DNA of 64,000 bases, taken from the NCBI GenBank assembly GCA_019359075.1, contig JAHHIB010000002.1:1-64000 (forward strand), given 5' to 3'. The notes below the pieces were generated by a model that saw nothing but the letters and a program-made list of their open reading frames with translations, was not told the origin of the DNA and did no database searches. How positions within the stretch are numbered: the first letter of the stretch is position 1; the number at the start of each line of letters is the position of its first letter. This document shows, one piece after another, positions 43,768-53,534 of this stretch. The position numbers and the translations under genes were made by a program. The DNA is from Kalymmatonema hyalinum WJT4-NPBG1 (lineage in GTDB: Bacteria > Cyanobacteriota > Cyanobacteriia > Cyanobacteriales > Nostocaceae).

Positions 43768-44190
43768 GCGTAGTATACTCCTGGGGAAATCGCTGATCCG
43801 ATCACTGGTATTAGGCTGCCCAAAAAAATCGGAATAATTAACATCATGAAGAAAATTTTTGGAACTTTTGGGTATAAAGATTTTGTAACAAGTGCTGTGA
43901 TTTAGGTAATATCACAATATTCGTGAAGCTCTTAGTCGGTTTTACTGATCTCACTTTACTTTTTCATTGTATAGATACGTGCATTTACCGAAGCTTAAAG
44001 ACTACAGCCAGCGTTAGGATTGTGCCAAAAAAGATGGCTTTAGCCTTGAATCTAGGCAAGGAACAAAATATTAACTGGTGTACAAGCTTCAAACTTTTAC
44101 TTCAGTTGCTATTCCTGTTCTAGTCAAAATTTGCTGATTTCAAGCTGTTACACAAATCCAGCCTAGATTCTTACCCAGCAAGAACACATA

Positions 44191-46401
44191 ATGGAGATTT
44201 CTCTCGTGAAAACCTCATCTCTCAATGGGAATAACGGGAATAGAAGCTATCTACCTCAAGTACTTCAAACTCAACCTTTGCCCTTTTCAGAAGGACAAGG
44301 GGATGATTGGGATTTGTTCCAAATCCTAAGTGTTGTCAAGCGACGAGCGCTAGTGATTGCAGTGGTCATGACTGCTGTCATGGCTGGTGTTGTAGGTGTA
44401 ACGCTGAAACAAAAACCAGAATATCTAGCTAAATTCCAGATTTTAGCGGAACCTGTCAATAGTGATGACAGTAATGTGCCGAAACTCGCCTCTGGTATAG
44501 AGCGCAAATTTGACAAGTCCAGTTTGGATTATGAAACTCAAATTCAGGTTCTCAGGAGTCCTGAACTGATGACAAGTATTGTTAAGCACTTGCAACTTTC
44601 TTATCCTGAAATTAACTATGATTCTCTTGTAAACTCTCTGATTATTACTCGTTTAGGCGAAACCAAAATTATAGAAGTTCGCTACCAAAGTAACGATCCA
44701 GTTAAGATAAAAGTCGTACTAGATACACTAGCTCAAGCTTACTTAAAGTACAGCTTAGAAGATAGACAAACTAATTTGCGTCAAGGGATTCAATTTGTCG
44801 AAAAACAACTGCCATCCCTACAGAGTCGGGTTGATCAGATCCAACAACAAGTGCAAAAGTTCCGACAAAACTACGACTTTATCGACCCGCAAGGCCAAGC
44901 AGAGCAAATTGCAGGGCTTGTTCAGAGTTTATCTGGGCAACGGCTAGCTATTAATCAGCAATTAGCGATCGCTCGCACTTATTTCGCTAGCATCCAAGGA
45001 CCAGAGGGAGCAAAAGTAGCACTGGCTGATGCTTCTGTCTATCAGCAGTTAATCACTAATATTCGCCAATTAGAAGCTCAGACAGCTTTTGAATTAACGC
45101 GATTCCAAGAAAGTAGTATACCCATCGAAGTATTGCGAGAAAAGCGGCAAAGGCTGTTGCCTTTGCTACATCAGGAGGCGCAGCGAGTTTGGTCTATAAA
45201 AGTTGCTCAAGTGGCGAATGAAATTCAGAATTTAGAATCGCAAAGTCAAACGCTTGCCCAAGCTGAAAAAACACTTCAGAAAAAAGTAGAGCAACTACCA
45301 GTTTTGGCACGGCAATACACTGAATTACAGCGGAATTTACAAGTAGCAACTGAGAGTTTAAATCGTTTTCTCACGACCCGCGAAACTTTGCAAATTGAGG
45401 CGGCTCAGACACAAGTTCCTTGGCAGTTGGTTCAAGCGCCCGTTCAGCCAGAAGTTCCTGTGTCTCCCAACACTCAACGTAATTTGGTGTTGGGATTCGT
45501 TGCTAGCGCTCTTTTGGGAATAGGTAGCGCGTTAGTGATTGAAAAGCTTGACGATACTTTCCATACGGTCGATGCCCTCAAGGAGAAGCTCAAACTACCC
45601 CTGCTAGCAACTATTCCATTTGAAAAGCAACTCCCAAAAATTCAAAACCAGACTATTGCAGATCAATCTCGCACAAAATTGACAAATTTGCGTTCTCAGG
45701 ACACTTCTGAGTCAGCTGAAATTGTCGAGCATCAGGATGCACCGGATGAAGGCTACAAGCAGTATGAATCGCTTAAATTTTTGGAAGCTTTACGGGTACT
45801 CCATACGAATATTCAACTGCTCAGTTCTGATCAACCGATTCGCTCCTTAGTTATTAGTTCTGCTGGGGCTGGAGATGGTAAGTCAACGGTTGCATTCCAC
45901 TTAGCACAGATAGCTTCTACTATGGGACAACGAGTACTACTGGTGGATGCGGATCTGCGCCGCCCCCGGATTCACACAGTATCAAATATAAATAACTTGT
46001 GGGGATTGAGTAGTGTCATTTCTGGAAATATGCCAGTGGAGACGGTGATACGACAACTACCTTCTGTAGGCGAATTCTCTGTGATTACGACAGGACCCAT
46101 TCCACCTGACCCTGCAAAGTTGCTCTCGTCACAAAAAATGAAGCAATTAATGGCAGATTTTCATAAAGCCTTCGATTTGGTCATTTATGATACACCTCCC
46201 TTAGTCGGTCTTGCTGATGCTAGCTTGCTGGCACCTTCTACTGATGGTATTGTGCTTGTCACTAGGATGCACAAAACAGACCGTTCTGCACTGAAAGAAG
46301 CTTTAGATAGCCTAAAAATAAACCGAAGTAATGTCTTAGGTCTAGTTATTAATGGACACAAAAGTATGAGTAATTACAACTATTACAAATACAAAAAATA
46401 A
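44191..46401 (+). CDS. Polysaccharide co-polymerase / BY-kinase (Wzc-like)
   Basis: Wzz domain, GNVR-like PVQPEVPVSPN; Walker A SSAGAGDGKSTVAFHLA, A' LLVDADLRRPRIH, B LVIYDTPPLVGLADA; C-terminal Tyr cluster NYNYYKYKK. Confidence 0.93.
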   Translation: MEISLVKTSSLNGNNGNRSYLPQVLQTQPLPFSEGQGDDWDLFQILSVVKRRALVIAVVMTAVMAGVVGVTLKQKPEYLAKFQILAEPVNSDDSNVPKLASGIERKFDKSSLDYETQIQVLRSPELMTSIVKHLQLSYPEINYDSLVNSLIITRLGETKIIEVRYQSNDPVKIKVVLDTLAQAYLKYSLEDRQTNLRQGIQFVEKQLPSLQSRVDQIQQQVQKFRQNYDFIDPQGQAEQIAGLVQSLSGQRLAINQQLAIARTYFASIQGPEGAKVALADASVYQQLITNIRQLEAQTAFELTRFQESSIPIEVLREKRQRLLPLLHQEAQRVWSIKVAQVANEIQNLESQSQTLAQAEKTLQKKVEQLPVLARQYTELQRNLQVATESLNRFLTTRETLQIEAAQTQVPWQLVQAPVQPEVPVSPNTQRNLVLGFVASALLGIGSALVIEKLDDTFHTVDALKEKLKLPLLATIPFEKQLPKIQNQTIADQSRTKLTNLRSQDTSESAEIVEHQDAPDEGYKQYESLKFLEALRVLHTNIQLLSSDQPIRSLVISSAGAGDGKSTVAFHLAQIASTMGQRVLLVDADLRRPRIHTVSNINNLWGLSSVISGNMPVETVIRQLPSVGEFSVITTGPIPPDPAKLLSSQKMKQLMADFHKAFDLVIYDTPPLVGLADASLLAPSTDGIVLVTRMHKTDRSALKEALDSLKINRSNVLGLVINGHKSMSNYNYYKYKK

Positions 46402-46686
46402 GTTCACAGTTTTGAGAGGGCATTTCAAAACCTGCCTCTATAAATCAGTCTGTGGAGTCTTTCTAAATATTCACTATTTGATAAGCACTGCTGAACGAAG
46501 TACCTCCTGCGTAAGTGGTACGCATCAAACTGATTCCCGAAAATAGTAAGGAATCTATCCGCTCAAGTGCAGGGTGCTGTCATCGCTGAATTGGATGCAT
46601 ACTGCGTATTCTATCCGTTATCGGTGGAACGCCCCGTACATGGCTGATGCGATCGTCAACGCAAACGTTACAGAGGATTGCGCTTT

Positions 46687-47217
46687 ATGGAGCCAACACA
46701 ACTAAGTCAGGAACTGCGTCAAGGAAAAAGCCCCGATATGACCCGTCGGCGATGGATTATCGGCTTGTCTATGCTTGGCGGTTCGATGGGACAACTCGTC
46801 TCACTCTACCAAACCGGGATCGTTGATCACCTACCCGATCCGCCAGGACCGTTCGACGCAGACCGCGTTGACGCGTCTAACTACGCTTACAGCCGATTCA
46901 GCTCACCCGATGGACCGATTATGGTGGTTAATTACGCCCTCACTGCTTGGCTAGCTTCAGCTGGTGGTATAGACCGCGCACGGCGTAATCCGCTCTTACC
47001 AATTGCAATGGGCGTCAAGCTCCTGATCGACGGAGTCACCTCCGCCGAGCTAGCCCGTGAGGAGTGGAGCGAGAACAAAGCGTTTTGTGAGTACTGCCAG
47101 GTGGCGACGCTTTGCTCGTTCGCGTCCATAGTGCTCGCAGTGCCCGAAGTTATGACTGCTATTCGCACCCTGCTTGGACGCCGCGACAAGAACAGCGCAG
47201 CACAAGGCAACCAATAG
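46687..47217 (+). CDS. Vitamin K epoxide reductase (VKOR)-like membrane protein
   Basis: MTRRRWIIGLSMLGGSMGQLVSLYQTGIVDHLPDPPGPFDADRVDAS...; CxxC in AFCEYCQVATLCSFASI. Confidence 0.65.
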   Translation: MEPTQLSQELRQGKSPDMTRRRWIIGLSMLGGSMGQLVSLYQTGIVDHLPDPPGPFDADRVDASNYAYSRFSSPDGPIMVVNYALTAWLASAGGIDRARRNPLLPIAMGVKLLIDGVTSAELAREEWSENKAFCEYCQVATLCSFASIVLAVPEVMTAIRTLLGRRDKNSAAQGNQ

Positions 47218-47238
47218 ATTCCTGCACGAAATCTCGCA

Positions 47239-47279
47239 GGGCTTTTTCCTTTCCTCACTAAGGAAAGGAAAAAGCCCTC
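47239..47279 (+). terminator. Strong stem-loop (18-bp perfect stem) after VKOR-like gene
   Basis: agggctttttcctttcct-cacta-aggaaaggaaaaagccct. Confidence 0.7.
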
Positions 47280-47389
47280 TTGTTCTGGGAGAAAAATTAG
47301 GGAGAAGTCACGGCTTCCGGGGAATTCAAAAGTATCAATTAAAAATTCAAAAATTCAAAAATAATTTTTGAATTTTTGAGCAGCGAGGA

Positions 47390-48412
47390 TTATCGCCGAT
47401 ATTCATCGCCGCAGTCGCCAATCAATTGATACAAATCCCGTGAGTTGCTAGATATAGCATTTATTTGATTTAAATCCTCAGCATCCAGTGTGAAGTTAAA
47501 CACTTTGGCATTGTCTTCTACGTGTTCGGATACGCCAAGCCTTGCACCAACAATTACACCTGCGACAGTTGGCTTATCCAAAATATAACGTGCTGCCACA
47601 TTAGAGATACTGACGCTGTATTTGTCGGCTATTTGTTTAAGGGTAGAAAGTAATTCTTGAAAAAGTCTCCAACCACCCCAACCATCTATCATATTTTTGT
47701 ATTTTTTCAAGCTAGCAGTGGTGAGGTCAAATCCGCGTGGCTCGGGTTTACCCAAGTACTTTTCTGATAACAAACCGCCGCAAATTGTGCCGTAAGTGAA
47801 AAGTTTTATATCATGCTGTTGACAAAACGGAATCATATTAACTTCAGGGCGGCGGTCAACAAGAGAAAATTGCACTTGGTTGGAAACGATTTTAATGCCT
47901 GCTTCAGTTATAATTTGCAGATGTTCTGTATCAAAGTTAGTTAAAGCTAAATGCTTGATTTTTCCCTCACCTTGCAGTCCTGCCATATACTTGAGGGCAT
48001 CCAGGTAATTTTTATCCCGGTATTGCCACCAGTGAAATTGCATCAAATCTAATGATTCTACACCCATCCTTCTGAGCGAGATATTAATGTTTTCCTCAAC
48101 CAATTCTCTGGTCATCCTAGCAGGACGCGGTACCCATTTCGTAAAGGCTTGAATGTTAGATAAAGCCTCTTCGCCACGAGTCGCAATTAACTGACGGCGA
48201 AACTCACCAATAAAATCTTCTGCTGGTCCATAATGGTCTGCTAAGTCCCAAGTCGTAAAGCCTGCATCAAAATATTTGAACATACTTTGAATGGCGGCTT
48301 TTGGATCAATGCGTCCGTGTGCGCCGGAGACTTGCCACATCCCGTTTAAGGTACGGCAAATGTTTAAATCAGGAGTGAATTGTAAACGGCTTGATGCGGG
48401 TAGGTTCATCAC
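47390..48412 (-). CDS. Aldo/keto reductase
   Basis: FTTWDLADHYGPAEDFIGEF; MQFHWWQYRDKNYLDAL; AGVIVGARLGVSEHVEDN. Confidence 0.88.
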   Translation of the reverse strand: MMNLPASSRLQFTPDLNICRTLNGMWQVSGAHGRIDPKAAIQSMFKYFDAGFTTWDLADHYGPAEDFIGEFRRQLIATRGEEALSNIQAFTKWVPRPARMTRELVEENINISLRRMGVESLDLMQFHWWQYRDKNYLDALKYMAGLQGEGKIKHLALTNFDTEHLQIITEAGIKIVSNQVQFSLVDRRPEVNMIPFCQQHDIKLFTYGTICGGLLSEKYLGKPEPRGFDLTTASLKKYKNMIDGWGGWRLFQELLSTLKQIADKYSVSISNVAARYILDKPTVAGVIVGARLGVSEHVEDNAKVFNFTLDAEDLNQINAISSNSRDLYQLIGDCGDEYRR

Positions 48413-48542
48413 AAATTACGGCAGAATCTCCCTTTCATGAGTCAAACATGGTAGGGGAGGAATGCCGTCCTCCAACTATTGAACGACAAAAACTTTAGGT
48501 CTTGCTTGAGAGTATAATCGATCGCCGAGCGCGCTGGCTGTT

Positions 48543-50024
48543 TCATCCTGGCAACTGCACCATCTCGCGCACATTCCCCTGCACACCACCCACTCCCTGA
48601 GCAAACTGGCGGTCTTGCTTATGAACCATCATCGGCATCCCGTGCTTGGGAGTCATGACAATAAAACCACAGCGTTCAACTCTTTGCTGCGGAAGGTATT
48701 GCAGGCGGTATTTTTGTAGCAGCATTGCCAGGACAATCTTAATTTCCAGCATCGCAAAGCCAGCTCCGATACAGATGCGTGATCCAGCACTAAAGGGGTT
48801 GTATTCAAACATCGTAGGTTCAAATCCCTCCCAGCGCTTGGGGTTAAATCTCTCTGGCTCTGGATAAACTTCGGGCATATGATGGGTTTGGTAAATGCTG
48901 ACGAGAACCTCGGTTCCGGCTGGCAAGGCGTACCCTCCAAGTTCAGTCGGTTGCGAGGTCACACGCCCGTTCCAAGGTATAAGGGGCAACACCCGCATAC
49001 TCTCTTTAATGACTCGCTCCAACAACGGTAACTGCTGCAACTGCTCGACGGTTGGCGCTTCAGAGTGCAACACGCTCTCGAGTTCATCAAGCAGGTCGGC
49101 GGCTACCTCTGGATGTTGTGAAAGCAGAAATAACGTCCACGTAAGGGCATTGGCACTGGTTTCATGCCCCGCCGCAAAGATAACACCCGTGTGTCCCAGC
49201 AGTTCGTCCTCAGTCAGCGCCACACCACTCTCGGCATCCCGTGCCTGGATTAACATTGACAGTACGTCCCCATCATCAGTGCCACTCGCTCGTTTACGCC
49301 GAATGAGAACACGCATTTCGTCATCCAGTTGCGCCATTAAATTGAGTAAGTGATGGTAGGGTAGCCCTGGTAAGTCAAAGGGCAACAGAGCAACCCCAAC
49401 AGTACCCTGCATAGCCAAAGCTTTTTGTAAAGTCCTCCCGGTTTTACCCCCCTCCTCACCAAGATCACACCCGAATAGGGTCTTGGTCGCTACACGCAGG
49501 GTGAGGAGTCGCATCACCTCAGCGATGTCGGTTGGCTTGTCAATCGGCAATTGCTCCAGTACCGATTGGGTAATAGCAACAATATTGTCGCGGTAGGAAT
49601 CGATTCGCTGTTTATGAAACGCAGGCATCAAAAGCTGGCGGTGCTGGCGGTGAGTTAGACCGTTGACACCAAAGAGCCCCACGCCAAAGTGCTTTAGCGG
49701 TTCCGTACGCTTTGATTCATCCCGCTTACGGTATAATCCTCCGGACAAGGGATACTTGTAGTAAATCTCGTGCTGGCTAGTAACTTGACGAACATATTCC
49801 GGACCGTAGGTGAACACTGTCCCAGGACAGTTGGGGAGCGGCGAGTAGAGATTAGTGCCCCCGCCTGCTGTTAGGGAGACCACCGGACCATACGTTTGAA
49901 ACAGATCACGCGATACCCCTATCGAGTCTGTGGCAAAGCGCAAGACCATAGCAGCGCGTCCCAGGATTGGTAAAGGGCGAGGTCCAGGTACGGTCCATTT
50001 CAGTTGATCGGTGGTCGTTATCAT
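48543..50024 (-). CDS. Cytochrome P450 (CYP110-like)
   Basis: AGHETSANALTW I-helix; ESMRVLP ExxR; FSAGSRICIGAGFA heme-binding. Confidence 0.93.
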   Translation of the reverse strand: MITTTDQLKWTVPGPRPLPILGRAAMVLRFATDSIGVSRDLFQTYGPVVSLTAGGGTNLYSPLPNCPGTVFTYGPEYVRQVTSQHEIYYKYPLSGGLYRKRDESKRTEPLKHFGVGLFGVNGLTHRQHRQLLMPAFHKQRIDSYRDNIVAITQSVLEQLPIDKPTDIAEVMRLLTLRVATKTLFGCDLGEEGGKTGRTLQKALAMQGTVGVALLPFDLPGLPYHHLLNLMAQLDDEMRVLIRRKRASGTDDGDVLSMLIQARDAESGVALTEDELLGHTGVIFAAGHETSANALTWTLFLLSQHPEVAADLLDELESVLHSEAPTVEQLQQLPLLERVIKESMRVLPLIPWNGRVTSQPTELGGYALPAGTEVLVSIYQTHHMPEVYPEPERFNPKRWEGFEPTMFEYNPFSAGSRICIGAGFAMLEIKIVLAMLLQKYRLQYLPQQRVERCGFIVMTPKHGMPMMVHKQDRQFAQGVGGVQGNVREMVQLPG

Positions 50025-50065
50025 CGTTCGTAGAACAGTTCGTAGTCTTATGGACAAAATTCTAA

Positions 50066-50413
50066 CTAACGCCAGCCTTTTTGAGCTTGCTCTAAAACAT
50101 AAGCAGAGACATCTTGTATTTCTTGTTCGGTCAGGCGGTCTTTGTAGGCTGACATATTGCTTTTGCCATTAGCAACAATCGAGGAAATTGCCTCAATGGA
50201 ATCCATGCCATACTTTTTGAGCGCTTTTAGTTTCAAGTTTTTGCCTCGCCTAACAATGTTGCTACCGTTAATATGACAACCAGCACATTGAACGCTAAAT
50301 ATTTTTTCGCCATTAGCTGTATCTGCGGCTAATGCTGTAGGAATGAAGTTCAGATTTAAGACAATGAATGTCAGTAAGAAAATTGTGAGTAGCTTTGTCA
50401 ATTTGATATTCAT
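50066..50413 (-). CDS. petJ: Cytochrome c6 (c553)-like protein
   Basis: Signal peptide; ADTANGEKIFSVQCAGCHINGSNIVRRGKNL; MSAYKDRLTEQEIQDVSAYVLEQAQKGW. Confidence 0.9.
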   Translation of the reverse strand: MNIKLTKLLTIFLLTFIVLNLNFIPTALAADTANGEKIFSVQCAGCHINGSNIVRRGKNLKLKALKKYGMDSIEAISSIVANGKSNMSAYKDRLTEQEIQDVSAYVLEQAQKGWR

Positions 50414-50493
50414 TTCAATATTAATTACATAAGGTTGTATTTTGAGGTTGATAAGTCAGTGGGCGAAATTAACGTAAAATATACTCCTACTTC

Positions 50494-50550
50494 GTAGTGA
50501 GTGCTGTCTTCACTTAGGGCGAGGATTTTAAGGGCTAAAGCCCTTACTAC
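50494..50550. repeat. Second copy of the 'GTAGTGAG...AGGGCT(A)AAGCCCTTACTAC' repeat
   Basis: gtagtgagtgctgtcttcacttagggcgaggattttaagggctaaagcccttactac. Confidence 0.7.
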
Positions 50551-50703
50551 AAACTTTTTTTTACTGCTTTCAAAGTCATTCTTGGCATCGCCTAGTAAGT
50601 GATTTCTACAAGCTACATAACTAAATCTCCTTTGCTGGATAGAATTTTGATGCTCTCTCTGTTGATTATCATCCTATAGAGTGTCTGCAAAATTACGACT
50701 TAG

Positions 50704-52155
50704 ATGAATCGCAAGCGTTTATTATTGGCGATCGCCGCACTGTTGCTGATTGTCTTTTCTTGGTGGGGTGTTCTTACAGCGCGGACTGGGTTAGTGGTGC
50801 GTAGCCTTCAGCGTGAAGAAGTACCGATGCTGTACCTTGCGCCACGCAACGCCGAGAAGATACCGGGTGTCCTCATAGCGCACGGTTATGCAGGTTCCAA
50901 GCAATTGATGTTGGGTTACGCCCACGTTTTGGCACACGCAGGTTATGCTGTGATGCTATGGGATTTTAACAGTCATGGGGCTAACGCCAAACCACTGGAA
51001 CGTGGTTCACTCCAGCAAAACTTAGATGTTGCTTATGCAGCTCTTGTAGAACAACCAGAAGTAGATTCGTCGCGGTTGGCGTTGCTAGGGCATTCTATGG
51101 GGAGTGGTGCGGTGATGTCGGCGGGTATTCAGAATGTCAACCGTTTTGCTGCAACTGTTGCCGTTTCGCCCACGGGTGCGAATGTAACGCCGTCAGCCCC
51201 GCGTAACCTGCAGTTGCAAGCTGGTACTTGGGAAGGTCGCTTTGTTGCCAATGCACAGCGGTTGCTGAGGACGGCGGGAGGAGAAAATGACAACTTTGCT
51301 GAGGGAAGGGGGCGATCGCTTGTCGTTATTCCCAACGCCGAACACATCACCATTCTGTTTCGCGATGCTAGCCAGCAAGCCGCTAAAAACTGGGTTGATG
51401 CCACGTTTGGAGTGCAACGCAGCAGTAACTATGTTGACTATCGGATGATTTGGTATTTCCTGCACTTGCTAGCATGGCTGGGTTTACTTGGTGCAGTTGC
51501 GCCCGTAATAACTTCGCCTTCTACCCTAGATAAGCTGAAAGTTCCTCAGTTGAGAAGCTGGGGAGGTTTACTGGCTGCACCTTTTGTGGCAAGCGGTGTA
51601 CTCACGTTGTTGAGTCGTGGTGGCGATATTAACAGTTTAGGTGGTTTGCTGGTAGGCGGTGCGGTGAGCATTTGGTTCGGCGCTGCGGGTTTCGTTTGGC
51701 TGGCTGTCATGTTTCGCTTACCGCGTCCTACACTACGAACTGTGGGGCTAGGTGTAGGGCTATTTGTAGTATTGTGGGTTGCCTTTGGCGCAATGGCGCA
51801 GGTGGTGTGGTTGCAGTGGTGGCTCATTCCTGCGCGTTTGAAGTTGTTTCCCCTCATGTCACTCGCTTGTTTTCCTTGGTTTTTGGCATCGGGAGTCGCA
51901 CAACAAAGCGTTGGAGTTGGAAAACGAATTTTGTGGTGGCTAGGACAAAGTGTGATTTTGGTAGGGGGTTTTATTTTGGTGCTTTACTTGTTGCCAGAAC
52001 TCGGCTTCATTTACCTTTTGCTGCCATTGTTTCCCTTAATTATGGCGATTTTCTCATTTGCTGCCAGCTTATTTGAAGAACTTTGGATTTATGCCATTGG
52101 TAGCGCGTTATTGTTTGGTTGGATACTAGCAGCTGCCTTTCCTTTAGCTAGCTAG
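50704..52155 (+). CDS. Alpha/beta hydrolase fused to a multi-TM C-terminal domain
   Basis: GVLIAHGYAGSKQLM; LALLGHSMGSGAVMSAG; hydrophobic helices after residue ~250. Confidence 0.8.
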   Translation: MNRKRLLLAIAALLLIVFSWWGVLTARTGLVVRSLQREEVPMLYLAPRNAEKIPGVLIAHGYAGSKQLMLGYAHVLAHAGYAVMLWDFNSHGANAKPLERGSLQQNLDVAYAALVEQPEVDSSRLALLGHSMGSGAVMSAGIQNVNRFAATVAVSPTGANVTPSAPRNLQLQAGTWEGRFVANAQRLLRTAGGENDNFAEGRGRSLVVIPNAEHITILFRDASQQAAKNWVDATFGVQRSSNYVDYRMIWYFLHLLAWLGLLGAVAPVITSPSTLDKLKVPQLRSWGGLLAAPFVASGVLTLLSRGGDINSLGGLLVGGAVSIWFGAAGFVWLAVMFRLPRPTLRTVGLGVGLFVVLWVAFGAMAQVVWLQWWLIPARLKLFPLMSLACFPWFLASGVAQQSVGVGKRILWWLGQSVILVGGFILVLYLLPELGFIYLLLPLFPLIMAIFSFAASLFEELWIYAIGSALLFGWILAAAFPLAS

Positions 52156-52266
52156 TTGTTTTCTACCTATTCTACCTAAAGGATGTACCGCCTTAGAAAA
52201 TATTGCGTCACGATAAAGGAGAGACATACTCTCGATAAATTTCTATAAGTTAAATCTCAAAGAGCA

Positions 52267-53052
52267 TTGAAGATGACTAATAATATCAAAGAGCAAATTA
52301 AAAACGACCTGCAACAAGCAAAACAAACCGGACAACTCAGATCGGAACGTGTTCGAGAAATTGTAAAATCTGCACTTTCTCAGGTAGTTTCTGAGTTTAA
52401 AGAAGGTTCTACTGAACTTCGCACCCTTGTTAAAGATGCTGTCTCTACTGTCATTGAAAACTTACAAGAAAAAGGTAGTGACGTGAAAGAAGAAGTGACG
52501 GCATCCATTGAGGGAGCGTTGGAAGCAGTTAATAGTAAAAGACACGAATCTATTGCTAAAACTCAAGCTGAAGTTAAGCAACTACAAGCTAAATTAGATG
52601 AACAAGAAGAAAAAATTCAGCAAGAAGTTGAAGGAATTTTAACAGAAATTCAAGACACCAGTCAAGAAAAATCTGCTAGTGCAAAAACCGCTATTGATTC
52701 GGCTATCAATGGGATCAAAAATAGTGAAGAAGCAGAATTATTAAAGAAACGCTATGCTCAACTGCGAGCACAGCTAGCCATCGTACAAGCTAATTTGGCT
52801 GCACGTTATGGCGGACGTTCTGAGGAAGTTCAAGGATATTTAGACGAAGCTAAAAACTGGTTTAACCAAGCTCGTCCGCAAGCAGAAGTGGTAGTTGCAC
52901 AGGTACAAGAAAAAAGTACGCATATAGACCAAAAACTTGGCGAAGCAGGTACGGCGATCGCTAAAAAAGAGCGGCAAATCAAACAAATATTAAGGGAGTT
53001 ACTCCATGCAGCGGCTGACAGGTTAAAAGATAAAGAACCTGTTAAGAAATAG
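52267..53052 (+). CDS. Coiled-coil/amphipathic helical hypothetical protein
   Basis: Charged helical sequence throughout; strong terminators after it; no family named with certainty. Confidence 0.6.
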   Translation: MKMTNNIKEQIKNDLQQAKQTGQLRSERVREIVKSALSQVVSEFKEGSTELRTLVKDAVSTVIENLQEKGSDVKEEVTASIEGALEAVNSKRHESIAKTQAEVKQLQAKLDEQEEKIQQEVEGILTEIQDTSQEKSASAKTAIDSAINGIKNSEEAELLKKRYAQLRAQLAIVQANLAARYGGRSEEVQGYLDEAKNWFNQARPQAEVVVAQVQEKSTHIDQKLGEAGTAIAKKERQIKQILRELLHAAADRLKDKEPVKK

Positions 53053-53068
53053 GTAGACTACCAGCGAC

Positions 53069-53097
53069 AGGGTAGGCAAATGCCTACCCTAATTTTT
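53069..53097 (+). terminator. Intrinsic terminator AGGGTAGGCA-AA-TGCCTACCCT + AATTTTT
   Basis: Perfect 10-bp stem followed by T-rich tract. Confidence 0.8.
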
Positions 53098-53110
53098 ACA
53101 TAATCTAAAA

Positions 53111-53148
53111 TAGAGACGCGACATGAATGCCGCGTCTCTACAGTTTTT
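53111..53148 (+). terminator. Second tandem stem-loop TAGAGACGCG...CGCGTCTCTA + CAGTTTTTT
   Basis: Perfect 10-bp stem and T tract; same palindrome family as 12360 and 54636. Confidence 0.75.
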
Positions 53149-53200
53149 TAGCGTCTTTTGTTGGAATTTCAAGGAAGATGACTACCAATGGTGCAAAAGG

Positions 53201-53392
53201 TTAGTATATTTCTCCCCCTCTGTCCATTTTCTCTTCGTGCTTGGCAATAACCCAAATTGCATGAATACTACCAGGAAGCCACCCAAGAAGCGTCAGCAAA
53301 ACATTAATCAACAGAGTAGGACCAACGCCAGCTGTAAGAAAAACGCCTAAAGGAGGCACGACTAAACCTAGAATAAAACGAACTAATTTCAT
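53201..53392 (-). CDS. YqaE/Pmp3 family small membrane protein
   Basis: RFILGLVVPPLGVFLTAGVGPTLLINVLLTLLGWLPGSIHAIWVI. Confidence 0.92.
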   Translation of the reverse strand: MKLVRFILGLVVPPLGVFLTAGVGPTLLINVLLTLLGWLPGSIHAIWVIAKHEEKMDRGGEIY

Positions 53393-53534
53393 GGAATTTC
53401 TGCTACTTTCTTAAACTGTTTTCACTTTTATTTTCTTGAATGAACCGAACGAAGAACTCCTCCACAGGAATTATCTTGATTCGGCGTAGAGTAGAGATAA
53501 GAATAGCTTCCTCTCTACAGATCATTGCTGATAT

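Noticed and set aside
43923-44123. Plus-strand 66-aa ORF upstream of the Wzc-like gene
   Set aside because: No RBS or recognisable family; likely leader/intergenic DNA of the divergent promoter region.
44271-44516. Minus-strand ORF inside the Wzc-like gene
   Set aside because: Overlaps a strongly supported BY-kinase CDS, no family resemblance.
48800-48860. tRNA-like 'ggttcaaatccctcc' string
   Set aside because: Lies inside the P450 coding frame; no acceptor stem or cloverleaf around it.
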